Of a stretch of 64,000 nucleotides of DNA, positions 51,789 to 60,889 are shown in pieces. Source of the DNA: Georgenia satyanarayanai (GTDB lineage: Bacteria > Actinomycetota > Actinomycetes > Actinomycetales > Actinomycetaceae); assembly GCF_023715365.1 (NCBI RefSeq), contig NZ_JAMBNZ010000016.1, positions 1 through 64,000 on the forward strand, given 5' to 3'. The translations under genes and the position numbers were made by a program. The stretch's first letter is position 1. Each line of letters begins with the position of its first letter. The notes under the pieces were generated by a model that was given only the letters and a program-made list of their open reading frames with translations, was not told the DNA's origin and did not search any database.

Positions 51789-53456
51789 CTACAGCTCGGT
51801 GACCTGGCCGGCTTCGACGTGCCACCGCCGGTCGGTCCGCACCGTGGCGAGCATCCGCCGGTCGTGGGTCACCAGCAGCAGGGTTCCGTCGTAGGACTCG
51901 AGCGCCTGCTCGAGCTGCTCGATGGCTGGCAGGTCGAGGTGGTTCGTCGGCTCGTCGAGCACGAGGAGGTTGACGCCGCGAGCCTGGAGCAGCGCCAGCC
52001 CGGCGCGGGTGCGCTCCCCCGGTGACAGCTCGTCGACCGGTCGGTTGACGTGGTCGGCCTTGAGCCCGAACTTCGCCAGCAGCGTCCGCACCTCCCCGGA
52101 CGCCAGGTCCGGGACGAGCGACTCGAAGGCTGTCGCGAGGAGCTGGGACCCGGCAAGCACGGCGCGCGCCTGGTCGATCTCGCCGATGTGGACGCTGGCC
52201 CCCAGGCTCGACGTTCCCTCGTCCGGCAGCTGCTGGCCGAGCAGGGCGCGAAGGAGTGTCGACTTGCCGGCGCCGTTCGGTCCGGTGATACCGATCCGCT
52301 CCCCCGCGTTCACCTGCAACGACACCGGGCCGAGCGCGAAGGAACCCTGCCGGATCACCGCCGAGCTGAGCGTCGAGACCACCGACCCGGAGCGCGGCGC
52401 CGACCCGATGCTGAACTGCAGCTGCCACTCCTTGCGAGGCTCGTCGACCTCCTCGAGCCGAGCGATGCGGCTCTCCATCTGACGGACCTTCTGCGCCTGC
52501 TTCTCGCTCGACTCGCTCGCGGCCTTGCGCCTGATCTTGTCGTTGTCCGGCGCCTTCCTCATCGCGTTGCGCACGCCCTGGCTCGACCACTCCCGCTGGG
52601 TCCTGGCCCGCGAGACCAGGTCGGCCTTCTTCTCAGTGAACTCGTCGTACTTCTCCCGCCGGTGGCGACGGGCGACCTCTCGCTCCTCCAGGTACGCGTC
52701 GTAGCCGCCGCCGAACACCCGGTTGGTGCGCTGAGCCAGATCGAGCTCCAGCACCCGCGTCACGCACCGCGCGAGGAACTCGCGGTCGTGACTGATGACG
52801 ACGACGCCGCCACGGAGCCCCTGGACGAGGGCTTCGAGCCGTTCGAGACCGTCGAGGTCGAGGTCGTTCGTCGGCTCGTCCAGCAGCACGATGTCGAACC
52901 GGGACAGCAGCAACGCCGCCAACCCGACACGTGCGGCCTGCCCTCCGGACAGTGAGGTCATCAGCGCCTGCTCGGGCCGCGCCCCGCCGAGGTCCAGACC
53001 CAGCTCGGCGAGCACGACCGGCAGGCGCTCCTCGAGGTCGGCGGCACCGCTGGACAACCAGCGGTCCAGCGCCGCGGAGTACGCGTCGGACGGGTCGACG
53101 CCGCTACCCTCGGCGAGTGACGGGTCGCCGAGTGCCGCCGCCGCGGCGTCCATGACCCTCGTCGTCTCGGCGCACCCCGTGCGGCGGTCGATGTACCCGG
53201 CGACGGTCTCACCGACGACGCGCTCGTGCTCCTGGGGCAACCAGCCGACGAAGGCGTCCGCCGGTGACAGCGTCACGGTTCCCTCCTGCGGCTGGTCCCT
53301 GCCGGCGAGCAGCCTGAGCAGCGTGGACTTCCCGGCGCCGTTGGCACCGACCACCCCGAGGACGTCACCTGGCGCGACAGTGAGGTCGAGCGAGTCGAAG
53401 AGGGTGCGATGGCCGTACCCGCCGGCCAGGCCGTGGGTCACGAGGGTCGCGGTCAT
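51789..53456 (-). CDS. ABC-F family ATPase
   Basis: The protein has 555 residues with two ATPase domains and no membrane segments. Domain 1 has GANGAGKSTLLRLLAG, TSLSGGQAARVGLAALLL and IVLLDEPTNDLDLD. Domain 2 (from about 350) has GPNGAGKSTLLRALLG, ELSPGERTRAGLALL and LLVLDEPTNHLDLP. Between them lies the charged helical linker (about 240-320, with KYDEFTEKKADLVSRARTQR) that reaches into the ribosome in ABC-F proteins. Such proteins rescue ribosomes from antibiotics or regulate translation. The linker length would be worth comparing with Tlr/Vml-type resistance factors; I cannot assign resistance from sequence alone. Confidence 0.9.
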   Translation of the reverse strand: MTATLVTHGLAGGYGHRTLFDSLDLTVAPGDVLGVVGANGAGKSTLLRLLAGRDQPQEGTVTLSPADAFVGWLPQEHERVVGETVAGYIDRRTGCAETTRVMDAAAAALGDPSLAEGSGVDPSDAYSAALDRWLSSGAADLEERLPVVLAELGLDLGGARPEQALMTSLSGGQAARVGLAALLLSRFDIVLLDEPTNDLDLDGLERLEALVQGLRGGVVVISHDREFLARCVTRVLELDLAQRTNRVFGGGYDAYLEEREVARRHRREKYDEFTEKKADLVSRARTQREWSSQGVRNAMRKAPDNDKIRRKAASESSEKQAQKVRQMESRIARLEEVDEPRKEWQLQFSIGSAPRSGSVVSTLSSAVIRQGSFALGPVSLQVNAGERIGITGPNGAGKSTLLRALLGQQLPDEGTSSLGASVHIGEIDQARAVLAGSQLLATAFESLVPDLASGEVRTLLAKFGLKADHVNRPVDELSPGERTRAGLALLQARGVNLLVLDEPTNHLDLPAIEQLEQALESYDGTLLLVTHDRRMLATVRTDRRWHVEAGQVTEL

Positions 53457-53490
53457 CGCCCAATCCTGTCATCGGGGAGGCACTCGGCCC

Positions 53491-54012
53491 TCACCGCGGC
53501 GCGGTGCCCCCGCTCACCAGGCGATTGATCAGCGCGGCGACCTCCTTGGGCCGCTCCTGTGCGCCGAGCTTCAGCTTGATGTCCGTGCCCTGCCGCAGGC
53601 GCACCCGGAGCCGGCCAAGGAGGAAGAAGGGCACGACCTCCGCGTCGAGGACGTCGGTCAGGGGCGCCTCGCGCTTGGCCGGCCAACGCCGCCACGGCTG
53701 GTCGATCGTGAGGATGACACGTCGATCAGTGACCAGCAGCAGCGGGAACGTGTCCGCGGACAGTCCGCCCACCGCGACGTCGAGCACCGTCTCCTCGGGG
53801 TGCAGAAGCCTCTCGGGGAGGATGACGTCGCTCACCGAGAATCGCTGTTCGCTGTTGCGTGCCATCGCCTCGCGGTAGGTCCGCTCCGCCCGGGTGCGGC
53901 CGCTCGCGGCCCACGCCTGCGCCATCGCCCCCTCGAAGCCCTCGCCGTGCTGCTCCTGCATCTCGCGCTGCAGCTTGGCGGCAGCCCGCAGCCGCTCTCG
54001 TCGTGACACCAT
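53491..54012 (-). CDS. Hypothetical protein with a PH-like domain
   Basis: The protein has 173 residues. A charged helical N-terminus (RRERLRAAAKLQREMQEQHG) is followed by beta-rich sequence (LLLVTDRRVILTIDQPWRRW, PFFLLGRLRVRLRQG, IKLKLGAQERPKEVAALINRL) that looks like a bacterial PH-like fold. No membrane helix is seen. The ATG shares a base with the stop of the upstream gene, so they form a two-gene unit. Confidence 0.65.
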   Translation of the reverse strand: MVSRRERLRAAAKLQREMQEQHGEGFEGAMAQAWAASGRTRAERTYREAMARNSEQRFSVSDVILPERLLHPEETVLDVAVGGLSADTFPLLLVTDRRVILTIDQPWRRWPAKREAPLTDVLDAEVVPFFLLGRLRVRLRQGTDIKLKLGAQERPKEVAALINRLVSGGTAPR

Positions 54013-54743
54013 CACCGCCTGACCTCGCGGCCCCGCAGATCGGGAACGGCAGGGAAGCCGGGGAGCTGCCGTGCGGCATCGGCGGGGTTCCCGCTCAGCT
54101 CGCGGACCGGCGCGGCGGCGGTGGCCTGGGCCAGCTGAACCGCTCCTGCCGCGCCCGCCGCCCGCGCGATCTGAGCCGTGACCTGCTCCGGCGGCGTCGA
54201 CCCGGTACCGGCGAACCAGACCCAGCGACCGTCGACAGAGCGCGGCGGCGGGTCCTGCAACGCCGCGAACCTGGCACGGTGGCGACGCGCGGCCTTCGGC
54301 GAGGGGCCGACGAGGTGGAGGCCCTGCCGGGTCCAGGCGTTCCGCCGCACAGTCGACTGCGCGGGACCGCCGGGACCGGTCTCCCTCGCATACCGGCGAG
54401 CGCCGGTCACCGGGACCACGCTGCCGGGGACGATCTGGTCGTATCGCAGCACGTAGGGTCGCAAGCCGGGGGCGAAGGACCCGATGACCAGGCCGCGCTC
54501 GCACACGAGCAGCCGCTCGTGGCCGACGTACAGCAGCGCCACCGCGAGCAGGAACGCAAAGGTCACTGTCGGAGCCACGGCCAGCAGGAGGGTCTCCCCG
54601 GGATTGATGAGCGTAAGTCCGGAGAACAGGAGCCACACCGCCACGAAGATGCCGATCACCAGGGGCGTGGGCTTGTCCCAGTACTCGGCGACGACACCGC
54701 CGAGCTCGTCACGGTGGCGGCGGGCCTCGGAGCGCACACTCAC
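54012..54743 (-). CDS. Hypothetical membrane protein, two N-terminal helices
   Basis: The protein has 243 residues. Two hydrophobic segments (about 28-47 and 52-72) are followed by a cytoplasmic part with RLLVCERGLVIGSFAPGLRP, which resembles PH-like/DUF regions in actinobacterial membrane proteins, and an Ala-rich helical end. The partner gene overlaps its stop. The function is unknown. It is the last ordinary chromosomal gene before the proposed island border. Confidence 0.65.
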   Translation of the reverse strand: MSVRSEARRHRDELGGVVAEYWDKPTPLVIGIFVAVWLLFSGLTLINPGETLLLAVAPTVTFAFLLAVALLYVGHERLLVCERGLVIGSFAPGLRPYVLRYDQIVPGSVVPVTGARRYARETGPGGPAQSTVRRNAWTRQGLHLVGPSPKAARRHRARFAALQDPPPRSVDGRWVWFAGTGSTPPEQVTAQIARAAGAAGAVQLAQATAAAPVRELSGNPADAARQLPGFPAVPDLRGREVRR

Positions 54744-54912
54744 CGCTCGACCGTCCAGGGGTCCCGGTCGTCCGGCCTGATCCGCCCGCGGCCGTCGTCG
54801 TCATCGTGCGGCCTGGTCACCCGGGCGCGTGCGTCCGTCGTCATGTCCCGCCTTCGTGCGTCGTCATGTCACCGCCGTTCACGGTACGTACCCTGCCGCA
54901 CGACGCAGCCCG

Positions 54913-54931
54913 CTACACGTTGAAGCGGAAC
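54913..54931 (-). other. Putative attachment-site remnant: 3' end of ychF
   Basis: On the minus strand these 19 bases encode FRFNV-stop, the invariant C-terminus expected of actinobacterial YchF ATPase. The rest of ychF is missing: upstream on that strand the sequence immediately becomes unrelated and less GC-rich. This is what is left at the far end of an integrative element that inserted into the ychF 3' end. The link rests on recognition of the C-terminal motif and has not been checked by alignment. Confidence 0.5.
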
Positions 54932-55507
54932 GAAAACGGCCCATTTTGGCTGGTGACGGACGCCGTCGGTAGACGTCTAAAACCCGCCCTGACCTGCGCA
55001 AACGCTACTATCGGACCGTTGGGTCTGGTTGGTCGTCATCGGCCTCCGCCGGACTTCTTGCGGACTGTTTGCGGACCGCTAGGTTCCAGCTCGCCCGGCG
55101 ATGGTGGCCGCGGTGGAGGCAGAGGCACGGCGAGCGTCCACGAACCGATCAACTCGAATCTGTCGTCGCGAACGAGGCGAACGGCCATTCGCGGAATCCC
55201 TCTGACCAACGCCCGGCGTTAGGTCTCGAACAGCAGGGCATCGGACTCGGGAACTCCTCAATCCTCTCGAGCTGCTCCATGGGCTCGAAACCGGGCCCGG
55301 AAGCGCGGGATCCAGCGCAGCAGCGTAGTAGCGACGATCGCGTCGAGATGTTCCTCCATCCCGGGATGGAGGATCAGTCAGCGGCGAATCGCTCGCAGCT
55401 GAAGAGCAACCGGGCGTCTGACTGGTCCGAGGTCAGCCTGGTCGATGGATCCGCCTGAAGCTCGGCAGCCCGCGACCGGATCACTACCTCGTGCTCGGGG
55501 CGCGGGC
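54932..55507. other. Island-border region without a recognised gene
   Basis: The region begins with an AT-richer stretch. It contains a short direct repeat (TTGCGGACTG, then TTTGCGGACCG, about 55058-55078), part of which recurs at 58654-58665. I see no coding signal. Confidence 0.5.
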
Positions 55508-55627
55508 TCACGTCGGCTGCTCCAAGAGGTCTGGGGCACACGCCTCCAGCAGCAGCCGGCCGACATCGGTGAAAGGGCCCTCGACATGGCTCACCGGGAA
55601 CCGTTCGCGCGCCTCCCGGACGAGGCC
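55508..55627 (-). pseudogene. 3' part of a gene interrupted by the IS1380-type element
   Basis: In frame it reads LVREARERFPVSHVEGPFTD, then VGRLLLEACAPDLLEQPT and a stop. It continues the gene at 57335-57894: joining ...WRRRGVG from that side to LVREARERFP here gives an uninterrupted frame when the element and a 2-base overlap (GG) are removed. The product end resembles the C-terminal half of a GNAT-like domain. Confidence 0.7.
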
Positions 55628-57334
55628 TAACCCGGTGCTTTCACGGCAGGGCGGCGATGGTTCCGTGTCGTTGACGTAGAAAGTGCTCCTGACCTGGGAC
55701 GATGTGGTTTGTCTAGGACCAACCGCAACCAGTTCGAGGAGCACCTTCAAGGTGAAGACTACCCGCGCCTATCCACGTGTCGAGGTCGACACGGCCAGCG
55801 TCCCGGCGGTCGGTCAGGCCGGCGGGGTGCTACTGACCGAAACCATCGCGGCCACCGGTCTGGGAGCGGAGCTGTCGGAGGCGCTGGCGCCGTGGCGCAA
55901 GCCGCTGGCCGTCCACGACCCCGCCAAGGTCATCACCGACCTGGCGGCGTGTCTGGCGCTGGGCGGGGACACGCTCTCAGACGTCGCGTTGCTGCGCGCC
56001 GAACCCGACCTCTACGGGCCGGTGGCCTCTGACCCGACGGTCTCGCGCACCATCGACGCCCTGGCCACCGACGCCACCGCGGCGTTGCGGGCGATCAACA
56101 CGGCGCGGGCCGCCGCCCGCACCAGGGCATGGTCGCTGGCCGGTGAACACGCCCCGGACCACGAGACCAGCGCCAAGTCGCCGTTGATCATCGATGTGGA
56201 CGCCACCTTGGTGACCTCTCACTCCGACAAGGAGCGCGCTGGGGCGACGTTCAAACGCGGCTACGGCTTCCATCCGTTGTGCGCGTTCCTCGACCACGGT
56301 CACGAGGGCAGCGGGGAACCGCTGGCGCTCATGCTGCGGGCCGGGAATGCCGGCTCGAACACCGCGGCCGACCACATCACCGTCATCCGCGACGCGCTGC
56401 GTCAGCTGCCTGGCTACCGGCGCGGGACCCGTGCGGGCAGGAAGGTTCTTATCCGTACCGACGGCGCCGGCTGCACCCACGACGTCATCGAGTGGATGCA
56501 CGGCCAGCGGCTGTCCTACTCCGTGGGGTTCACGCTGCCCGCCGAGACCCCCGAGCTGCTGGAGCTGATCCCCCAGGACGTGTGGCAGCCCGCCCTCGAC
56601 GCCAACGACCAAATCCGTGACGGGGCCTGGGTCGCCGAGCTCACCGACCTGCTCGACCTGACCGGCTGGCCGCCGGGGATGCGCGTCATCGCCCGCAAGG
56701 AACGTCCCCACCCTGGTGCTCAGCTGCGCATCACCGACATCGATGGCCACCGCGTCACCGCGTTCGCGACAAACACCCGCCCCGGCGGTCCCGGCACTCA
56801 GCTCGCCAACCTGGAGCTGCGTCACCGCCGCCGGGCGCGCTGCGAGGACCGCATCCGCACCGCCAAGGACACCGGCCTGCGCGCGTTCCCGCTGCACGAC
56901 TTCGCACAGAACCAGATCTGGCTCGCCATCGTCGCCCTCGCCGCGGAGATCACCGCCTGGATGCAGATGCTCGCCCTCACCACTCACGATGCCCGCCGCT
57001 GGGAGCCCAAGCGACTACGGCTGCGGATCTTCACCATCCCGGCCACCATCGCCCGCCATGCCCGGCGCACTGTCCTGCACCTGGCCGACACCGCGCCCTG
57101 GGCAAGCCTCGCTCACCAGGGCCTGCGGCGTCTTCGCCGGCTCGCTGCTCCAGGCTGAGACCCCGAACTTCCTGTCCCGACGACCTTTCAGCAAGCCCCC
57201 CGGCCATGGAACCGGCGCCCACCCGAGACGACACTCGGTCCTTCTGTCGCACCTCGATGTCAGAATCGACTCAGCCACAGACACCGACGAGGCCACCACC
57301 CCGCCCGGCCGCCCCATGAAAGATCCGGGCTAAT
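55628..57334 (+). mobile_element. IS1380-family insertion sequence
   Basis: The element is about 1.7 kb with one transposase gene. The left end reads TAACCCGGTGCTTTCACGG and the inverted right end TAGCCCGGATCTTTCATGG, imperfect terminal repeats that match at 15 of 19 bases in this stretch. Just inside the left end there is an additional inverted repeat (GTGCTCCT near 55684 against AGGAGCAC near 55738) around a GGTTTGTC/GGACCAACC hairpin, common in this family. Ends are placed to within a few bases. GG flanks both sides, and no longer target duplication is clear. It sits inside a minus-strand gene. Confidence 0.8.
55752..57158 (+). CDS. IS1380-family DDE transposase
   Basis: The protein has 468 residues. 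The catalytic triad region is visible: Asp in IIDVDATLVTSHSDKE, Asp in VLIRTDGAGCTHDVIEWM and Glu in RRARCEDRIRTAKDTGL, followed by LHDFAQNQIWLAIVALA. The family block FKRGYGFHPLCAFLDHG is typical of IS1380 members. The GTG at 55752 follows GAGGAG. The frame is intact, so the element may still be active. Confidence 0.92.
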   Translation: MKTTRAYPRVEVDTASVPAVGQAGGVLLTETIAATGLGAELSEALAPWRKPLAVHDPAKVITDLAACLALGGDTLSDVALLRAEPDLYGPVASDPTVSRTIDALATDATAALRAINTARAAARTRAWSLAGEHAPDHETSAKSPLIIDVDATLVTSHSDKERAGATFKRGYGFHPLCAFLDHGHEGSGEPLALMLRAGNAGSNTAADHITVIRDALRQLPGYRRGTRAGRKVLIRTDGAGCTHDVIEWMHGQRLSYSVGFTLPAETPELLELIPQDVWQPALDANDQIRDGAWVAELTDLLDLTGWPPGMRVIARKERPHPGAQLRITDIDGHRVTAFATNTRPGGPGTQLANLELRHRRRARCEDRIRTAKDTGLRAFPLHDFAQNQIWLAIVALAAEITAWMQMLALTTHDARRWEPKRLRLRIFTIPATIARHARRTVLHLADTAPWASLAHQGLRRLRRLAAPG

Positions 57335-57894
57335 CCGACACCACGGCGGCGCCACGAATATGCCGTCCATAGATGCGCCAGCGACTCGTACTCGCCGTCG
57401 TCGTCCCGGTCGTGCAAGATCGCGAACCCGCTCAAGGTTCCTTTCCAGCTTGTCCGGTCGCCCCCTCCCATGGACGAGTACGGTGCCACGGAGAGGAGCC
57501 AGATGCCGGCCTCGCCGGGCGAGAAGTCCCAGCCGCATTCACGTCTGTAGGCTCGGCCAGCCCGGGCGAGTGCAGAGTCTTCCCAGTCGTCGATGTGGAA
57601 GGCGCCGAGCGGATCGTCTTTGGAGTACCCGTCGAGGTCGACTTGCACGATAACCTGCGCCCATTGGTCGCGCGGCGGCTGCGGGGCCACCCATCGGATG
57701 GTGGGGCCAAGGTGTGCAGCGGCGGTGTCGCGGGCTAGCCGCACCAGGTCCTCGAGCTCGTCAATGATGTCCGGTAGGTAGGCGTCGCCCGCTGTAGCGA
57801 CGGTGTTGGGTGGGGCCAGGATGCGTAACGCCTGATGTGCAGCCCGGAACCCGGCTTCGAGTGGTGAGTCCAGCAGTGGGTCGTCGTCGCTCAT
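57335..57894 (-). pseudogene. 5' part of the gene interrupted by the IS (GNAT-like hypothetical)
   Basis: About 186 codons start at an ATG with GAGGAG 11 bases upstream. The N-terminal part is helical (LEAGFRAAHQALRILAPP), the middle polar (WDFSPGEAGIWLLSVAPYSS). The end SGFAILHDRDDDGEYESLAHLWTAYSWRRRGVG looks like strand 4 and the acetyl-CoA loop (RRRGVG) of a GNAT fold. The frame then runs into the IS (LARIFHG...). With the 3' piece at 55508-55627 the original protein would have been about 227 residues. Acetyltransferase identity is tentative. Confidence 0.65.
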
Positions 57895-58060
57895 TGATGC
57901 TCCTCGCTGGGGCGCCGTTCTCCCTGGGATCCGCTGGCCACAATGTTCCTCTCGGGGTTGCTGTCCAACGAGGCGCCCTTGGACCCGCTCGCCCCCCCCA
58001 CCACCAGAGCTACCGCCAGTTCATGCCAAGAAGAACTCGCCACTCCCCTACGAACCGCTT

Positions 58061-58498
58061 TCACCGCTTTCCCAACGGAGGCATCCACTCTCGGAGCAGT
58101 TCGCGCTCGAACGCGACAGCGTCGGCGGGAGTCGGGAACTCCACCCATGCGAGTTCCAGGCCTCGGATCCACTCGTTGATGGTCGCGATCTGCTCCGACG
58201 TCATGACGGACGGTCGTTGTCGACTTACTGACGTCGGGACGTTTAACAGACGCTCCGCGACGTTTCGTCGCAGCGACGACCGGCTGAGATCCCGTCCGAC
58301 TTCGAGATGCTTGCCGATGCGCTCGCGAAGGCCTCCAGCGCCACTCGCTTTCCCCGCATAGACCGGCGCCCCGAACCTGAACCAAACGTAGACGCCAGGC
58401 GTATTAGGAACCGATCGGACCTCAATGGTCGGCACTAGCACGCGCGACAGTTCCATCATCCGCGTCCAACCGTGTCCCGGAGCATCGGTTCTCTCCAT
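58061..58498 (-). CDS. GIY-YIG-like nuclease-domain protein
   Basis: The protein has 145 residues. Its core, PGVYVWFRFGAPVYAGKA followed by LRERIGKHL, has the GVY...VYAG spacing of GIY-YIG domains and the conserved Arg. A Glu (WVEFPTPADAVAFERELL) follows near the end, as the metal-binding Glu does in the family. It is short and has no DNA-binding addition. The ATG at 58498 is 6 bases after a TAGCCT -10 box, so a leaderless mRNA is likely. It is divergent from the DUF5677-like gene inside the island; a nucleic-acid-targeting role in defence or mobility is possible. Confidence 0.7.
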   Translation of the reverse strand: MERTDAPGHGWTRMMELSRVLVPTIEVRSVPNTPGVYVWFRFGAPVYAGKASGAGGLRERIGKHLEVGRDLSRSSLRRNVAERLLNVPTSVSRQRPSVMTSEQIATINEWIRGLELAWVEFPTPADAVAFERELLREWMPPLGKR

Positions 58499-58818
58499 CG
58501 CTGAAGGCTAGCGACCGCGAACCGCTATGGCACTCGTCCCGCTGCCATGTCTTGCCGCAGCAGAGGCCACGTCCCTGACGTGCCAGCTTCTACCATCGAG
58601 CCTAGAGACTCCGAGCTCTACAACAGCCCTGTCAAGCCCACCCGTCTGTACTGCTTGCGGACTGTGTCGGACTGAGAGCCCGTTCGCCTCTCAATTCGCG
58701 CAGAGGCACTGGCCATGGACATGACGCAGGACGTGTTCTCGTGTCTGCGCTGCGATCCGCGACGACGAAAGGCCTAGCCAACACGATCAGCAGATCCGGG
58801 TGTATGAGGCGGTGGGGG

Positions 58819-58860
58819 CTTCGCAAATCCGCGAAGTCCGCCCGAGGCGGCTCGTACCAT
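58819..58860 (+). promoter_or_regulatory. Operator-like palindrome and leaderless promoter of the DUF5677-like gene
   Basis: CTTCGC-AAATCC-GCGAAG (58819-58836) is a perfect inverted repeat lying where a -35 region would be. TACCAT (58855-58860) is a TANNNT -10 box ending 6 bases before the GTG at 58867. A repressor bound to the palindrome would block the promoter. Confidence 0.55.
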
Positions 58861-58866
58861 CTGGGT

Positions 58867-60549
58867 GTGGCCAAGCAACAACACGTCGAGAAGTCCGGTC
58901 CGATGGCCGGTCACGTACGCAGGGGACGGCTCTTCGTCCCAGAGTTCGCAGCGACCGTCCAGCTCACGCCGAACGACTGGTTCCGCGACGACGTGCCGGA
59001 CTATCTTTGGCCGCTGATGATTGCTGAGTCCCAGGGGAACTCCAGCCTCATCCGGTTCGCTCGCTGGCAAGGTGCCGTCCAGGCAGATCTGAAGGATCTC
59101 GTACCAGCAAAGGCCCTCGCTGCAGGTCTCGATGGCCGTCTCACCAGCCTCGACCGGCTGGTCGCGCTCCACGACGGCGCTGCAGACGTCATGCGCGAGC
59201 GAGCAGTCGAGTACTACTTGCTCACTGATGAGATTTCCAAGGCACTGAGCACCTACCCCGAGCGTCCGGCCGCCTGGCTCACGGAGCGCGAACTTGCCTC
59301 ACCGGACCAAGACGACGTGGATCTCATTGCGGCATCGCTGTTCGGTGTGCTCCGTGACGGGCACCGCGAGGCGCTCATCAAATGCCTCCTAATCTGGAGT
59401 GCAGTACAGGCCGGCACCTTCACTAGCGACCAGCACACAATCGACCTCCTGAAAAACTATCCCAACGACGAGGCGACCAGGCCTCAGGCTGACACCACTG
59501 TCCGCGCTAGCTGGGGAGCAATGAAGGGGTTGCTTCAGCACGAGGACGAGAAGTACTTCGACGACTCCATCAGGTGGGCACGCGTGTTTTGGGGCATGAA
59601 CTCCATGACCACCATGTGTAGACGGAAGCGCGAACTCGAGGGACCCAGCGACGGCCTCGACGAAGAGTCGGAAGCGGCTACGGTCGAAGACGAGGAGGGC
59701 GAACGCCCAGCGAATGGGCCGGCGGCAACCAGCATCGAGGACGTGGACCCGCACGGCGAGCACGATTTCCGCCAGACCGCGATGGATCTAATGAGCAGCT
59801 ACGTCGAAGCCATTGAGACATCCCCACAGCAGCTCTACGACCAAGAGCGTCAGGAAGTTCACACCGGACTGGTTTCAAGGGCCGCCCGAGAGGTCATCGC
59901 CGTCCTCGGGGCACCGGATCTCTGGTGTCTCGAGCATGGTGCGCACATCGGCCGGATGCTGGTGGAGACCAGGATTCAGCTGGCATGGATGGCCGCGCAG
60001 GACCCGAGTATCTATCCCGCGTACCAGGACTACGGCGCCGGCAAAGCGAAGCTCTACGCGCGGATCCTCGAAGACCTCCCCGAAGGCTGGCACGGCTCGA
60101 ACGAAGCCATCAAGGAATCCGTAGAGGAGGGCGTCGCCGAGTTCGACCGCCTAAGCCACACGGGTTCAGTGTTCGACGTCCGTTCTGTCGACACCCGCAG
60201 CACGTTCGCATCCGGGAAGACGCTCCGGGACATGGCCGCAGAGGTCGGCCTATCCGACCTGTACCGGAACTCCTTCCAGCTTCAGAGCGGCATCGTGCAC
60301 GGCGAGTGGTGGTCGATCGAGGCACACGGCATGGAGCGGTGTCTCAATGTGATGCACCGTGCTCACCTGATCCCGAGTTTGAGCCTAAGCAGTGGTGACG
60401 ACAAGACGCTGGCGCGGTCATGGCTCAGCGGCCTTTACACGATCATCCGGATGAGTTTGTCGATCCTGGGCACAAAGGAAGAGTCGGTGGATGCAGCGTT
60501 CTCATGGCTCGAGGGCGAGGGTGATGAGCCCGAAGATGATGCCCGATAG
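58867..60549 (+). CDS. DUF5677-like protein, candidate defence gene
   Basis: The protein has 560 residues, soluble, with codon use and GC content below the chromosomal genes, suggesting transfer. An acidic low-complexity stretch (about 298-330) separates two helical halves. The C-terminal half contains GRMLVETRIQLAWMAAQDPS and QSGIVHGEWWSIEAHG (about 473-490), the conserved helix and His region of DUF5677-type proteins, often found in defence islands. The GTG at 58867 is supported by a -10 box 6 bases upstream; the frame is open to 58741. The biochemical role is unknown. It precedes the ApeA-like gene on the same strand, separated by 340 bases. Confidence 0.65.
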   Translation: MAKQQHVEKSGPMAGHVRRGRLFVPEFAATVQLTPNDWFRDDVPDYLWPLMIAESQGNSSLIRFARWQGAVQADLKDLVPAKALAAGLDGRLTSLDRLVALHDGAADVMRERAVEYYLLTDEISKALSTYPERPAAWLTERELASPDQDDVDLIAASLFGVLRDGHREALIKCLLIWSAVQAGTFTSDQHTIDLLKNYPNDEATRPQADTTVRASWGAMKGLLQHEDEKYFDDSIRWARVFWGMNSMTTMCRRKRELEGPSDGLDEESEAATVEDEEGERPANGPAATSIEDVDPHGEHDFRQTAMDLMSSYVEAIETSPQQLYDQERQEVHTGLVSRAAREVIAVLGAPDLWCLEHGAHIGRMLVETRIQLAWMAAQDPSIYPAYQDYGAGKAKLYARILEDLPEGWHGSNEAIKESVEEGVAEFDRLSHTGSVFDVRSVDTRSTFASGKTLRDMAAEVGLSDLYRNSFQLQSGIVHGEWWSIEAHGMERCLNVMHRAHLIPSLSLSSGDDKTLARSWLSGLYTIIRMSLSILGTKEESVDAAFSWLEGEGDEPEDDAR

Positions 60550-60889
60550 TGCGTTGCATCTCGATACGGCGCGGATGCGAACGACCTGCTCGCCGCAGAA
60601 GCGTAAGTACTCGGCCCTCGGCGTGCCAGCCATCAACCCTGACCGCAACGAACTCGGCTGCCTATTTCCGCACGTCTCGCCAGCGGCGTACAGCGACTCA
60701 CCACTGCCGGGAAGCGACTGGCCCTCGCCCACCGTCGTCGGCTTCCGCTCGGACTGATATTCGGGTAGGACGGCTGCGGGATCAGACACAGCGCCCGACT
60801 GAGTGTGGCGCAGGTAGTCCACCACCTCGGCCGTTGCCTCGCGGGTCAGGGCAGCTTGGTCCTACCGTGACGGCAATTACGCTGTTGAC
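60550..60889. other. Gap of 340 bases with the ApeA promoter at its end
   Basis: No convincing gene is seen. TACGCT at 60878-60883 is a -10 box 6 bases before the ATG at 60890, again implying a leaderless transcript. Confidence 0.55.

Noticed and set aside
55628-57334. Search for a longer target-site duplication flanking the IS
   Set aside because: Only GG is shared at the two junctions. The 4-5 bp duplication expected for many IS1380 elements was not seen, so the exact ends remain uncertain by a few bases.
60502-60825. Minus-strand frame of 107 codons between the two defence-type genes
   Set aside because: It overlaps the end of the DUF5677-like gene, has no convincing start signal and matches nothing I recognise; a real small gene cannot be fully excluded.
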